Part shown: positions 35,601 to 45,891 of the stretch, piece after piece | Numbering within the stretch: the stretch's first letter is position 1 | How the letters are laid out: each line of letters starts with the position of its first letter | DNA from: Perkinsus olseni | Lineage: Eukaryota; Perkinsozoa; Perkinsida | DNA: 64,000 bases | Assembly: GCA_013115125.1 (NCBI GenBank) | Contig: JABANN010000115.1 | Coordinates: forward strand, 1 to 64,000 | Direction of reading: 5' to 3' | The notes under the pieces: generated by a model | Told to the model about the DNA's origin: nothing | What the model saw: the letters and a program-made list of their open reading frames with translations, nothing else | Database searches by the model: none | Made by a program: the position numbers and the translations under genes

Positions 35601-36144
35601 GACCGTCGACCGACCGAGGCCGTCACACATGCTTGGGGAGAGGATAAATGGTAAAAGCGAATCTTCGCTGTGCGCAATCGGTCAAGAAAGATATGCTTCC
35701 AGGAAAACTGAGTTCATGGATACCGTGATGACCGACTTCCCGCAAGAGGAGGGCAAACTTCCCCCGCCGGAGGAGAAGAAAGTGCAGCCTAAGATTTCGA
35801 AGAAAAAGCGGAAGTTGGAAAAGCAGCAACAACAGTAGTAGAATTGATGGGGGGATTTTTTGAAGTATTTGAACGATTTTCAGGGCCGAGAAAGCTGAGG
35901 AGAAAGTAGAGCCCAGCAAGGAGAAGGTGAGTTTACATGACGGTTATCGATCGTCATGGCGCGCGCTTCGTACTCGGAGGGTGTATGTTTGTAGGTTGAG
36001 AAACCCACGAGTGGGAAGCCAGCTACTCAGAAGGGGAAGTCGTTCAAAAAACGGAAATTCCAGGTGAGGGCCGCCCAGTTCCGAGACCTGTGCGGACGGT
36101 TGGTCTCTCAGAAGAAGGTCGGCAAGGCCAAGGCATCGGCGTGA
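32694..36144 (+). CDS. NOP2: NOP2/NSUN1 rRNA m5C methyltransferase
   Basis: Nucleolar enzyme that methylates large-subunit rRNA and is needed for 60S maturation. It starts MARRSRKVRRQQAFIKG, followed by a very acidic region of about 200 residues (32.75-33.3 kb). The core motifs, on many exons, are ANYYGYNEELA, YILDMFAPGEAVQLFEAN, RPRPMTIRANTIKVRRR and QLIARGCQVEPTGEWTK. They continue with the SAM-binding LDMSAAPGGKTTYIGQ, NDLREDR, LSNVVVTAMDGR and LLDAPCSGSGIIARDPK. The catalytic Cys motif YSTCSMAVEEDEMVID and RFFPHVHNMDGFFVCKLQK close the domain. The basic C-terminus (ISKKKRKLEKQQQQ, KGKSFKKRKFQ) suits nucleolar targeting. The stop is TGA at 36142-36144. The AP-4 mu gene diverges 480 bp upstream. 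Two introns carry T-arm sequences. Confidence 0.92.
34277..34333 (+). other. NOP2 intron with antisense mini-tRNA-like sequence
   Basis: This intron interrupts the highly conserved SAAPGGKTT motif (phase 1, GCA G|CT CCT), so its limits are firm. Read on the minus strand it contains ggtcgtgggttcaattccg. It is flanked by gaggggt on one side and ccccctc on the other, which can pair like a shortened acceptor stem. It looks like a tRNA that has lost an arm, inserted in reverse. Confidence 0.75.
34735..34801 (+). other. NOP2 intron with sense T-arm sequence
   Basis: The 67-nt intron between ...KIKVKR and NVKEFTEHAALQ (phase 1) contains aaaggtcgttggttcgaccc followed by a T-rich tract and the acceptor tag. 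GGTTCGACC fits the B-box pattern GWTCRANNC. Confidence 0.7.
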
Positions 36145-36345
36145 TTGATGCAGGCCTCTCACCTTCGGTACCTTCTTACCAAACGTTGTCCATTACAAAC
36201 GTAAATCATCTATTACTACCACGTAATTGTTTCTAGTTGCTCGCTGAGAGCCCAAGCGTAGCGTTACAGTGCTTAACGGCATTGGATGCGGGAAGACGAT
36301 CTCGCTTCTCAGTTCGGTGTCCTCTTGCCGATCTCCGTATCAATT

Positions 36346-37100
36346 ATGGCCAGCATGAGCGAAGACAGGTATTTCCCAGCGATTCACTAGAGTGCTGCGG
36401 AGCCGTCCGATCAGGTACTCAGGGAAGTCGGGTGTGTTCGACTCCCTTGACTCTGGCGCTGAAGGGGCCACCTCCATGGACACTGACTCGGAGTCTTCGG
36501 CTGCCGCTCAGCCCGGTGCCCCCGCTAGATGTAATATACGGCACGCCGGTAGGTCCAGGGATTTGATGCTCGTTGTCAGCTATCGAGGGATGGGTCATCT
36601 TCCTTACCGGCCTCCATGAGGAGACTCAAGAGGATGATGTGTTCGAGGTAGGTCGAGGGGCTGGAAATCTCTCGGTAGGGCTGCTTTTAGGTTGCACAAG
36701 AGTACGGAGATGTCCGCAACTTGCACTTGAATCTGGACCGACGAACAGGTGAGTTTCGATAGGGACATGCTGCTCAGTAGCTACTGAGCAGCATGTCCCT
36801 ATCGAAACTACTGAGTCAGTAGTGCTTTTCTTGTCAGGCTTCGTGAAGGGGTACTGCCTCATCGAGTACGAGAGCAAGACTGAAGCCTCCAGTGCTATTT
36901 CGGGTAGGGGAGGGAGGCATGGAAATGAGATTATGGTGGGATTTGTCTTAGGATTGAGTGGCAAGATGATCTTGGAGACACCGGTGACTGCTGACTGGGC
37001 CTTCGTCCGCCCTCCTCCGATGGGTAAGCGAAGGTCGCGGGTTCGAATCTCCCCTGGGTTATTTTATCTTCCAGGCTCAATGAGGAGTAGACGTCTGTAA
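36346..37100 (+). CDS. RBM8A: RBM8A/Y14, exon-junction complex RNA-binding protein
   Basis: Y14 pairs with MAGOH in the exon-junction complex, which marks spliced mRNAs. Seven exons in phase give 148 aa: 36346-36368, 36415-36548, 36580-36647, 36691-36748, 36838-36903, 36952-37023, 37075-37100. The RRM reads EGWVIFLTGLHEETQEDDVF, EYGDVRNLHLNLDRRTGF, VKGYCLIEYESKTEASSAI and VTADWAFVRPPPMG, all close to the animal protein. The tail is short and basic (SMRSRRL). Intron 4 carries a 56-bp perfect palindrome and the last intron a tRNA T-arm. Confidence 0.95.
36753..36808. repeat. 56-bp perfect palindrome in an RBM8A intron
   Basis: The left arm 36753-36780 (gtttcgatagggacatgctg... to cagtag) is followed with no spacer by its exact reverse complement at 36781-36808. 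The arms are 28 bp each with no mismatch. It begins five bases after the exon-intron boundary and is followed by further copies of cta(c)tgag. In RNA it would fold into a long hairpin beside the 5' splice site. Confidence 0.95.
37024..37074 (+). other. RBM8A last intron containing a tRNA T-arm
   Basis: The 51-nt intron starts gtaagcgaaggtcgcgggtt and continues cgaatctcccctggg, then attttatcttccag. Both flanking exons belong to the same confidently identified protein (phase 1). The donor sequence GGGTAAGCG resembles a tRNA D-loop and GGGTTCGAATC is a B-box. The T-rich stretch before the acceptor resembles a Pol III terminator. Confidence 0.85.
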
Positions 37101-37241
37101 GGAAGAAAAGCAGAGGAATTACGAAGCATTGATATGAGACAGTAGAATGGAGAAACGATAGGACATTAGTATCTGACATCACACCCGGGAGTGTTGGGTT
37201 GCGATACCTATTCGACGGCAAAAGCAGGCCCTTTCCTCACT

Positions 37242-37749
37242 ATGACTGACTCCAAGGCTGCTTCGGCACAGCAGCCTTCCGCAGCCGATGACAGCGCTGG
37301 CCTGTCGAGTGCTGTGAGCAAGCTAAGATTCATGAGTCGAGGGGCTGAGCTAACAGCTAAACAGAAGTTGGAGCAGGAGCAGAGAGCGGTGATAATGACT
37401 TACGGCTTCGATGAATTTGTACGGGGTTGTCGGCTAGATACGGAAGAGGTTGGAGTGGAGCGTGCCAGGGTTCAAGGATACCAAGTCGGCCGAGGTGCAA
37501 ATACGACAACCTGGGGAACCTCTCAAGCAGGTCCTGCTGCATGGACGCAGGTAAAACTGAGGGCTCAAAGTATGAGTGATTTCCACGTGCATCATCTTTT
37601 GGGAGGTTCGAGGCGGGCTGGCTGGCTGTCCTCTCCCTAGCGCCATCGTGGTCAGCAGGTCCTACGGTGGGTTTAACCCCTACGTCGAGTCGATGATGGC
37701 GGAAGTGACTAAACGGTCGTCCAAATTGAAGCGAAAGCGCATTGGTTGA
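37242..37749 (+). CDS. MPHOSPH6: MPHOSPH6-like exosome cofactor
   Basis: Three exons (37242-37388, 37447-37550, 37641-37749) give 119 aa. The helix SSAVSKLRFMSRGAE leads to a Lys/Gln/Glu-rich stretch, then EWSVPGFKDTKS, and the diagnostic motif SYGGFNPYVESMM near a basic C-terminus (KRSSKLKRKRIG). This order matches M-phase phosphoprotein 6, an exosome-associated factor for 5.8S rRNA processing. It lies 140 bp downstream of RBM8A on the same strand. Confidence 0.8.
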
Positions 37750-38227
37750 GTTGCGACCTGATGAGACTTCCTCTTGTGTTCATTGAGTCGTCAGAAGTAG
37801 CTCCTAAAGAGCAAAGGGGATCGGCTGCGCTTCGGGCGAGTATGCACTAGAATGGATTTAGTTAAGTCCATTGGTACAAGTCAACCCTTCGAAAAAATCA
37901 AGGGTTCGCGATGAGCATTGGGTCACCCAATACACCCGATTTCGGTATAAGGCTACGGGCCGGAAGGACCGGCCTTACAGCCTCTGTCTCCACTCGCTCG
38001 AGTGAAATAGAAAACGCAGCTAATTTTCTGCTGCTAATGCCCTTAAGGCATTGCTTCGCTCCAGTCCGCGTTGTGTGAATGAAAGACTATAGTGTCACTC
38101 GAGCTGCAGCTGAACTGTGTTGAAAGATACTGTCTGCTTCCTCCTAGTGTACTTACTCCATTGAACACAACAACATTATCAGCACACAGCAACACCATCA
38201 CAACGGCATGCATGATGAGCGTGTTTA

Positions 38228-39010
38228 TCAATCTAAGATACCGCCGTGCTTGCCTGCTAACTCCAAGGCTTCAGGCATTTTGTCTTCAATGAACTTTTGC
38301 AGCCAGGGCTTCACCTGCTTGTACTCTTTGGGTGGGTTTTGTAGGACGCGCTTCATTAGTATGGAGCATTTATCCTCAGTCATACGCCCATCGAATAACT
38401 GTTTTATTTTTGGCATCAAATCGGTGAGGTTAAATGGGATGACCGGAGAGAATAACCTCTTCACAGCTTCGGGCGTCCCCTCGAAAGCTCGGTGCTTCTT
38501 AACGTTAAGATCTATGAAGGAGATCTCCGCATCCACGCTTTCCCTGACGAAGACGTTCAACATGGAGGATGCAAGTCGCATGAGAATATGTACTCACCAG
38601 TAAGTGATGAGTCTACCATTGCCCTTCCAGGCGATTGAATAATCTTTTTCGCCCTTCTTGAAGCTCAGAGACCCGTCCACGAATAGAGCACTGCAGGTTC
38701 TGTCGACAGCGGCTTCGACTTCTATCTACCATAGAAAAATCCAGCGCAGTTATCGCAGTGGGGTTTATACCTTGTACGTGAAAGCGGTCATTGCCGACAT
38801 TTGAGCGACTAGCTTGTCAACTTTGCCAGCCAGGCCAGTGAGTTGCTTCTCCAGACGGTCAAGCCTCCTTGTTGTAGGATTCCCCGCCTGAAGGGGATGT
38901 ACGAAGGACTCGTCAGTTGAAGCTCTCACCTGAACGGCGGTGTGCAGAGCCATCGCCGAGGTTACAGCTAACACTAGTGACAGGACGAAAACAGCGGAGT
39001 AACGTGACAT
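38228..39010 (-). CDS. Secreted hypothetical protein
   Basis: Three exons (38771-39010, 38598-38725, 38228-38543) give 227 aa. It has a clear signal peptide (MSRYSAVFVLSLVLAVTSAM), then a short coiled-coil-like helix (RRLDRLEKQLTGLAGKVDKL). A middle region follows (CSALFVDGSLSFKKGEKDYS), then a charged helical C-terminus with PKIKQLFDGRMTEDKCSILM. No family recognised. It sits at the downstream end of the secreted-protein block on the same strand. Confidence 0.75.
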
Positions 39011-39212
39011 AACAGAGAGTGTATGATCTGTACCATCACGAAACCATTCTCTCGGTGGCGGAAAACTCAGGGGGAAAACTCAACAGGTTGAAGGACACGA
39101 CAACAACTCGACTTGTACAGATGCAGAGCATAACGAACAACTAAGGACAACTGCACAACACATGACTCTCATGTGGACTTCACGTGGAGGGCACCAGCGT
39201 CACCTAAAGGCA

Positions 39213-42200
39213 TCAATTCAGCAGGCACAGGTTCGATCCGCACAGCCTACGTTTTAGTGTATCGAGTATCTTTTCGGCCAGCCTGTCTTCCCCAGTGTGA
39301 ATAACAACCTCATCGTTCTCAGTATCGACGCTCGAGATGCTCTTATCTCCGCGCTTCAACGCTCTCAAGTTGAGCTTTAACTCCTTCAGCTGACCTTTCT
39401 CCGACTCAGAGGGGTTCAGCACCAACTGCTTGTACTGCTTGTGACCTGTATTGTGATCGACCACCTCAACGACCATATCCTTGGCAACGTCTCCAGTGGG
39501 GAGGGCGATGCTCGTCTGAAAGGAAGAAGGCTCAGAGGCGTATCTAAGCTCGACCCTAGGGACCGATAAACGCCACCGGACTCACATTGTTAAGCGGGGC
39601 CGGGTCTCCCCATACATGAGCTGCTTCCTCCACTTCCACCTCGCCCTCGCAGATAAGGGACACTCTGATATTATAGCCATTCTCCGTGGAGGCAGCAGGT
39701 GTTGCTGGGTCGCGGCACTGCTGTCGCACAGTGTAACGAGCTGCCAATCCCCGAGGAGGGAGAGTGAATCCCGTACACTCGTAGGTGACTAATTGCGGAC
39801 CGGTCCTTTGAAGGTAGGTAGTGTCGGGCAGCTCGACCTGATCACCGCCGCAATTCCGCTCATAGAGCGGCAGATCATTGACTTTTTCCGCTGCGAAGAT
39901 CGGATATTCTCGTCCGCCACTCCGTGGACAGAGTCGGAGACTAGCGCTACGTACGAAATTATTATTTCCACGTCCGAGGTCTCCAAACTCCGGGCAGGCG
40001 TTTATCTCAGAGCAAGATGCGATGCAAGATGCCTCAACGCCTACTGTTATAGAGCCCTTATGGATCTCCTTAACTTCAACGATACCAGCGCCCAGAACAG
40101 AGGCCTGGGAGCACCTCTCTTCTTCAGCCTGAAGACACGCCATTCGAATCGACAACCCTCAACTCGTGTAGCCTACGTGCGGTCCGGAATTGATTGCCTT
40201 GGATGGGGCTTTGGGAGTAGGGGCTGGCCATCCCCGATATACCATTTGGGAGTCGTCGTGAGGTTTCACGTCAATTTCGCGGCGCGGTGACGCAGCATCT
40301 TGCCCAGACTCCTCCCAGACTCCTCCCAGACTCTTGCCCTGAGTGTTATACGTGTACCGCGGGCCAGCCGTGATACCCTCCCTCACCTGCGCGACATCAG
40401 GCGGAGACGACGGCCTCGGATGGGACACCGGAGCGTCCCACTCGGCAGCTAGGAAGGCCGCGGCGTTATTCGAAGAGCATTGGATTTTAATATTCGCGTC
40501 ATCGCAGGTGACAGGCAGAGCTCCAGCGTCCGTAGGGTGAGAAGTGGCGGAGTGGCAGCGGAGGGCGGGGCTGCTCGGTTCCGCGAACTGAGGCCATCGG
40601 TGAAAGCCGAGATTATTAGCTTGAAGATCGTCACCTCAATTTCACGCTTGTCGTTGTTGAGCTCTCCGATCTCCTCGGTGCGATCACCGAAGTCAACGGT
40701 GGTGCACTCCGCTGTTATCCTGGCATCCTGAAAGACGTCGGCAAAGCGATGAGCGGGTAAGCACGGGGAGACAGATTTCCTTACCGAGTATGTGTTCCAC
40801 TTCCGGGCCACAGTATTAGCTGCTTCCTTGTTGAAGCATTTGAGGCTGACCCAAGTGTCGAACGCCCCCTCCGAGCCGGGCTTCCGGCAGAGGGCCGAAA
40901 CCTCAGGGTAGCGAGCGTCGGGCTCGTGTCGGGACTCGGCTCCGGCGCACTCGATCTTGTCGAAGGATTGGCCTTCGCCTTGCTCTCGAGGTATCTGAAG
41001 GCACATTAGAGTCGGGAGTGAGTGGTCGAGGAGAATCTCACCATGAAGCCACCATCCGAAATGGAGGAAATCTTGGAGTACGGATGGCCCTCGAATGAGA
41101 CAGCAGGGCAGTGGTCAACGAGTTCATCCTGTCAACATCGCGTTCCAGTTTTGTCAGTAGGAGGGTAGCTCACAAGGGGCATGTGTGGCTGCTTCTCAGC
41201 CGTGTCCTCCTCTCCACCATTTACATCAGCAGGTTCGTCCGACTCCTCCTCAACGGCTCCCTGATAAGCGTCGTCGGCCGGTGCCCCATCGCCGCTGGTG
41301 GATTCAACCTGAGTACGAAGTCTCAGTGGGGAGGACAAAAGAAGCAAAGCCTGATCGCCTCACGTCTCCTTCCTCCGATTCGCCGGCATCGGCATCCACC
41401 TGCGAACATTACAAGTCCGTTACTGTGATGACGTTACGATATGAATGGGTATCCATGCGAGCAGCGGAGGTGCAACCCACCTCAGCCGAAGAGTCCTCGT
41501 CAGTATTAGCCTCATCCGAGGGTTCCTCAGTATCGTCTATATCATCGTCCGAGAGGGCGTCGTGCTCTTCATTTGGAGCTCTGTCGTCGTCTTCGAGGTC
41601 GTCGCCAGCCGCATCATTTTCTTGCCCAGACGTGTCATCCTCTTCCTCACTGCTGATATCATCGGACGTATCATCGATTGCCTCTGCAGCCTGCAGGTCG
41701 TTGGTATCGGCAGTATCGCTGTACGGGGGTGTTTGTGCCTCCTCAGAGATGTCGGGCATCTCTGGGTTCACGGCTTCCTCGGCGACAACTGGCTCGGCAT
41801 CAGCCGTGAGGCCCTCAGAGCCCTCAGAGACTCCATCATAGCTCGTCGTATGTGGTGGTTCTTCGCCGGAGCTTTCGGCCTGCGAGAAGCAGAAGTGAAC
41901 GCGTGCTCTCAAGAGCAGCGTAAGGCACATTTGTCTCGTAAATGCGGCCTGCGAGGATCGAACTCGCGACCTTAGGATTATGAGACCTACGCGCTACCTA
42001 CTGCGCCAAAGCCGCTTGAAAAAGTAGGTCATTGTTTGTCGGACTCAAACCCCACAGTATGCATGACTTACCGAGCCGAGATCGACTACAGGTGTCTCGA
42101 ACTCTTGCTCTGGGATCTGATAAGCATACAACTACTCGAATTCAACAATCCCGATCAGCGACCTCTACCGAGTTCAGCTGAGCATCAGCGGCTTGAAGAC

Positions 42201-42924
42201 ATCGGCCTACCTGATCTCTTTCTACGTGATCGGAGTCGGGCTCATCACCAGCGGAGGCTATCATGGATTCCTCATCGGTCGGCAGGTCATCAGTGAATGA
42301 ATCATCGGTCTCATCACGGGCCATATCGTCGTACGACTCCTCCTGTGCGTCAGTGGATGTAATCTGAACATTCGAAACGGTTTCCCACGCTGGCTGCAGT
42401 CGAGCCAGTCGAGGTGAAGCAGAGAAGAGGGACAAGCTACCGAATGATCAGCAGAAGCTGAAGGGCTCTCGTCGATTGTCGGGAACTCTTCGTCCAATTG
42501 GTCAGGGCCGAGGCTCTCCGACTGACACGATACAAAAAACTCGAGGATGGTATCATCAAGGATACGGCGACATTTCGCTAATGATTTGATGAACGAGAAT
42601 CGGGACGGGGCTTACAGAGAGATCCGCCGCGTCGGAAAAAGTCGGCAAAGTCTCCCCAAAGCTTTGAGGAGCAGCTTCGATATCTTTCAGATCCATTTCC
42701 TCCCCGTCCTCTGCTCCCGCTGAACTCTGCGGTTCGCCGAAGTCAAGGTCCGGGATCTCTGGCATGTCAGGTATATCGGCACTGGCGGGGCCTAGCGAAT
42801 CGCCAGGCCGACTCGCAGCCTGAGGAGAGAGCTACAGGACTGTCGTCCCCGGCGAGCAGTAGCTCACCTGGCTGTTGGCCAAGGCTGCGATAAGAACGAA
42901 TAAGGGCGCGTGAGAGCGGAGCAT
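39213..42924 (-). CDS. Secreted modular protein with DA-W-G domains and acidic linkers
   Basis: Starts at 42924 with a signal peptide (MLRSHAPLFVLIAALANSQ) on a separate exon. Then come Asp/Glu/Ser-rich exons (for example MPEIPDLDFGEPQSSAGAED; DISSEEEDDTSGQENDA), with an intron holding tRNA-Met. The C-terminal half carries diverged copies of the block's shared domain: FDTWVSLKCFNKEAANTVAR, LPVTCDDANIKIQCSSNNAA, VSLICEGEVEVEEAAHVWG, and VVIHTGEDRLAEKILDTL just before the stop at 39213. Exon joins checked in phase include 42924-side SQ|AASRP and AQ|GKSL. Cys are frequent, so it is likely extracellular with disulfides. Function unknown. Confidence 0.6.
41944..42015 (-). tRNA. trnM: tRNA-Met (CAT), elongator type, inside an intron
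   Basis: A complete 72-nt cloverleaf on the minus strand. The acceptor stem is GCGGCTT/AGGCCGC (one G-U). The D-arm carries the A-box ggcgcagtagg, the anticodon loop reads CTCATAA (anticodon CAT), and the T-arm is GCGAG-TTCGATC-CTCGC. It lies wholly inside an intron (about 41887-42075) of the secreted-protein gene on the same strand. It would need its own Pol III transcription or excision from the pre-mRNA. Confidence 0.93.
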
Positions 42925-43219
42925 ACGGTAACACCAAAATAACCACAACTGTATCATTTCAAGTTTCTTGAGGTAACAAGAACTCAATAGAAGGACTACT
43001 GGAGCACCTCGCATAACATCAACATGCAGCTATAGATGGTTAGAGTAAATTGATAGAAAAACCGTAAAAGGAATAAGATCAAAGCGCGCAAGAGGGCACA
43101 CCAAGTACATCGTGTCTCGACGGCCAAGCAGAGCGAAGAATTACCAGGCCTGACCAGTAGGTCCAGTCTTCTCGATAAAATCATCATTCCCGGTAGATCT
43201 CCGTCTGACCACAGAAAAA

Positions 43220-45649
43220 TTAGTAACTCTCACACATTAAGTGTCTTACGTTTCTTATGCGAGAGCTAAGCAGACGAAAGCCTTCCTGCGCCGCGTCATC
43301 AGTGGGGTAATAGATCACCACACTCCTCCCAGTAATGTCCCTGCCGACGATCGAGGCCCCGGCATGCTGAAGCAGCTCTACATGAATGGTATCCGCCAGG
43401 ATCTTCACCTGACAGCGCGAGAGAGCTTGCAACCCCGAGCGTCCCCGCTAGTACTCCCAGTGGAAAGTTCAAGCGGCAGTAGGCATCAGGCGACCCCCGG
43501 CTAACGTCGAGGGAGGAGAGAGTTGCTGTGGCAGCTCACCTCAGTGGATTGACGTCGTTCGTCCATCGAGGGACTTGTGTAGACGAACTTCGGCGCCCCG
43601 TCGATCTGCCCGGGGAGCATTGGCGGAAGGACAGGAGCTAAAAAGCAGCCATATCCCAATACGGTAGATGCTGAGCTCCCTTACCGTGCGGCGAGCCCCC
43701 GGATGACCAGCCGTGGGAGGAGAAGGCGAAGGCCGAGTGCTGCACGTGATGGGCGCCGCCGCTGCGCTCCAACTCTGCGTTGTGGGCAGCCTTCACGGGT
43801 CTTATACCACGCAAAGTTCGACCCGTTGGGATTGGAGTGGTAGGCTCCGAGTTCTGAATGCTTTCCTCTCGAGTTGTGCTTGCATCCTCATCATCATCTT
43901 CCTCGTCAGCGCTGGAAACACCGCCCTCACGGCCTTCGGGCTCATCACTATCATCCGCCTTCTCATCACTCCTCCCGTCCGATCCCTCGCCCCGACCAGA
44001 GCGAGAAGCGTTTGTGTCTCCATCATTTGGCGGCTCTGTGGACACCTGCGGTGGCGGAGTCTCCACAGCTGCATCACCATTCATCGTCTCCTGAAGGCAG
44101 CTTCCTTTAGACACGGATGAGTGTTCAGCTCACCCTAGGAAGATCATCATTAGCGTCTCCTGCCGGGAAGAAGTCGCTCGAAAAATCAGGGATATCAGGG
44201 AGGTCGGGTTGCCACTCGGCTGAGGAAAAACAGATTCATGCAGCAAGTCCATGGCGATACTACCTCCTGAATCAGCGGTACCAACCGGTCGATCTCTTGG
44301 CAAGGGCCAAGTCCCGCCCGCTCGAGCCTTGCTGGCGAACTCGGGTTTCCCTGGGTCCGCCCTTTCATGGCCAGTCGGCAGCGGGTCGAACATCTCTCCA
44401 TCGTCATCGAAGTCCGGAATACTCACCTCGGTGTCACGGTGAGCGAGGTCGGAATCGCTGGTCTCGTAGAGACTCTCAGGTGATGGTGGGCTTCCATCGC
44501 CCAGAGAAGGGCTTTCTTCTGTTCTGTGCTCATCATCCACAGCCTCAGCCTCATCCTCGTCCTCGTCCTCACTCTCCCGTGTCATGTGATCGACACTCTC
44601 CAAGCCTTCATCACTCTCATTCTGATCATCGGTGACATCTCCCAGGAGTTCAGGAGTTCCCTCATCAGCGACCCCGTCTCTCTCCCTAGCAGGGAGCTCC
44701 CCGTCACTCTCCTCTACCGAGGGGAACTCTGCCTCATCAACATCCCCATCCATGCCCTCTGAGGTGTCCGTTTCGTCCTCACCGCTCCCTCCAGCCTCGT
44801 CCTCGTCCACCGCGGCCTCCCCAGGGACCTCCTCAGCATCGACATCATCCTCAGACCCATCACTCCTCTCTGTAGCAAGCTCCGTAGCATCGTTCTCTTT
44901 TTTGAGCTCCTCCGACTCGTCAACATCAACATCATCCTCGTCAGGAGAAAACGTGCCATCTTCGGCATTCTCTTCTTCCGAAGCCCCATCAGCAGCCCGA
45001 GGCTCGCCTTCATCTTCTGACTCAGGCTCCCGTCCTTCAACTTCCTCCTCGTTCGTACCGTCCTCCTCGGTGATAGCCTCGGATCGTTCTGCCTCCGTGT
45101 CTGTGCTCTCGTTTGTACTGCCTGCTTCGACCGTCTCATTATCCTCCGGAAAAGGTGAGGGCGATACGTCCATACTAGGTGCCTACAACCACAGAAAACG
45201 GCCCTCATCAGTCTAAGATGTACTTTGACGGGCGTACCAGGCCAGCTGGAAGGGCCTCAGCATCATCCTCGACTACTGAGCTTTCCCCGAGCATCTCTGT
45301 GGCGGCCTCATCCGTGCTTGCCAGCTCCGCGGCGACGTCCACTGAGTCCACTGAGTCCTTGTCGATAGTTTGCTCAGCTTCATCCTGAGGGTCGGACGGC
45401 TCGAGAACCTAACAGGGAAGACGGCTATGGTAGGTCGAGGTTACCCTCGGGACGGGTACATCAGGATCCCCATCGGACCCCTCCGGGGCTCCCCATGCTG
45501 CTGTAGAGAGCTTCCCATCAATCTGGTTCTGAGAGGAATCACCCGAATGACGTCCCACTGCCCGGTGGCAAAGCCAGCCTTACTGCGAGGTGGGGCTCCC
45601 TCGATGTTGTTAGCGGCAGAGCAACAACCAGGAGAAAATAGATCAACAT
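43220..45649 (-). CDS. Secreted, very acidic protein ending in a DA-type domain
   Basis: Starts at 45649 with a signal peptide (MLIYFLLVVALPLTTSREP). After two short exons comes a long low-complexity exon (about 44130-45180) rich in Glu, Asp and Ser. Examples are GSTNESTDTEAERSEAITEE and SEDEDEDEAEAVDDEHRTEE. Another acidic exon (about 43690-44100) and MLPGQIDGAPKFVYTSPSMD lead to the C-terminal exon, VKILADTIHVELLQ to VVIYYPTDDAAQEGFRLLSS. That exon resembles the end of the shared domain of its neighbours. Such acidic Ser-rich secreted proteins could bind calcium or coat a surface, which is speculation. Exon joins LA|NQID and GL|APSM are in phase 0. Confidence 0.6.
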
Positions 45650-45891
45650 GAGCCCTCCAAACAAACTAAGGCAAACTGGTGAAGAGAGCCTTGGCACTGC
45701 GACCACTGGGAGCGGCGCCGCCGCCGGCGGCAACCTTATTGGTGAACTCAAGAGAATGAAGCAAGGACATCCATGAAGGCTTGACAACATCTAACATCAT
45801 GATAAGTACAAAGACACCAACACAACGAAGAGAGCAGCTCTCTTCACCAGACGGCAGTGTACGGCTCCCCAGGGGGTAGAGGAGGGTCGGG

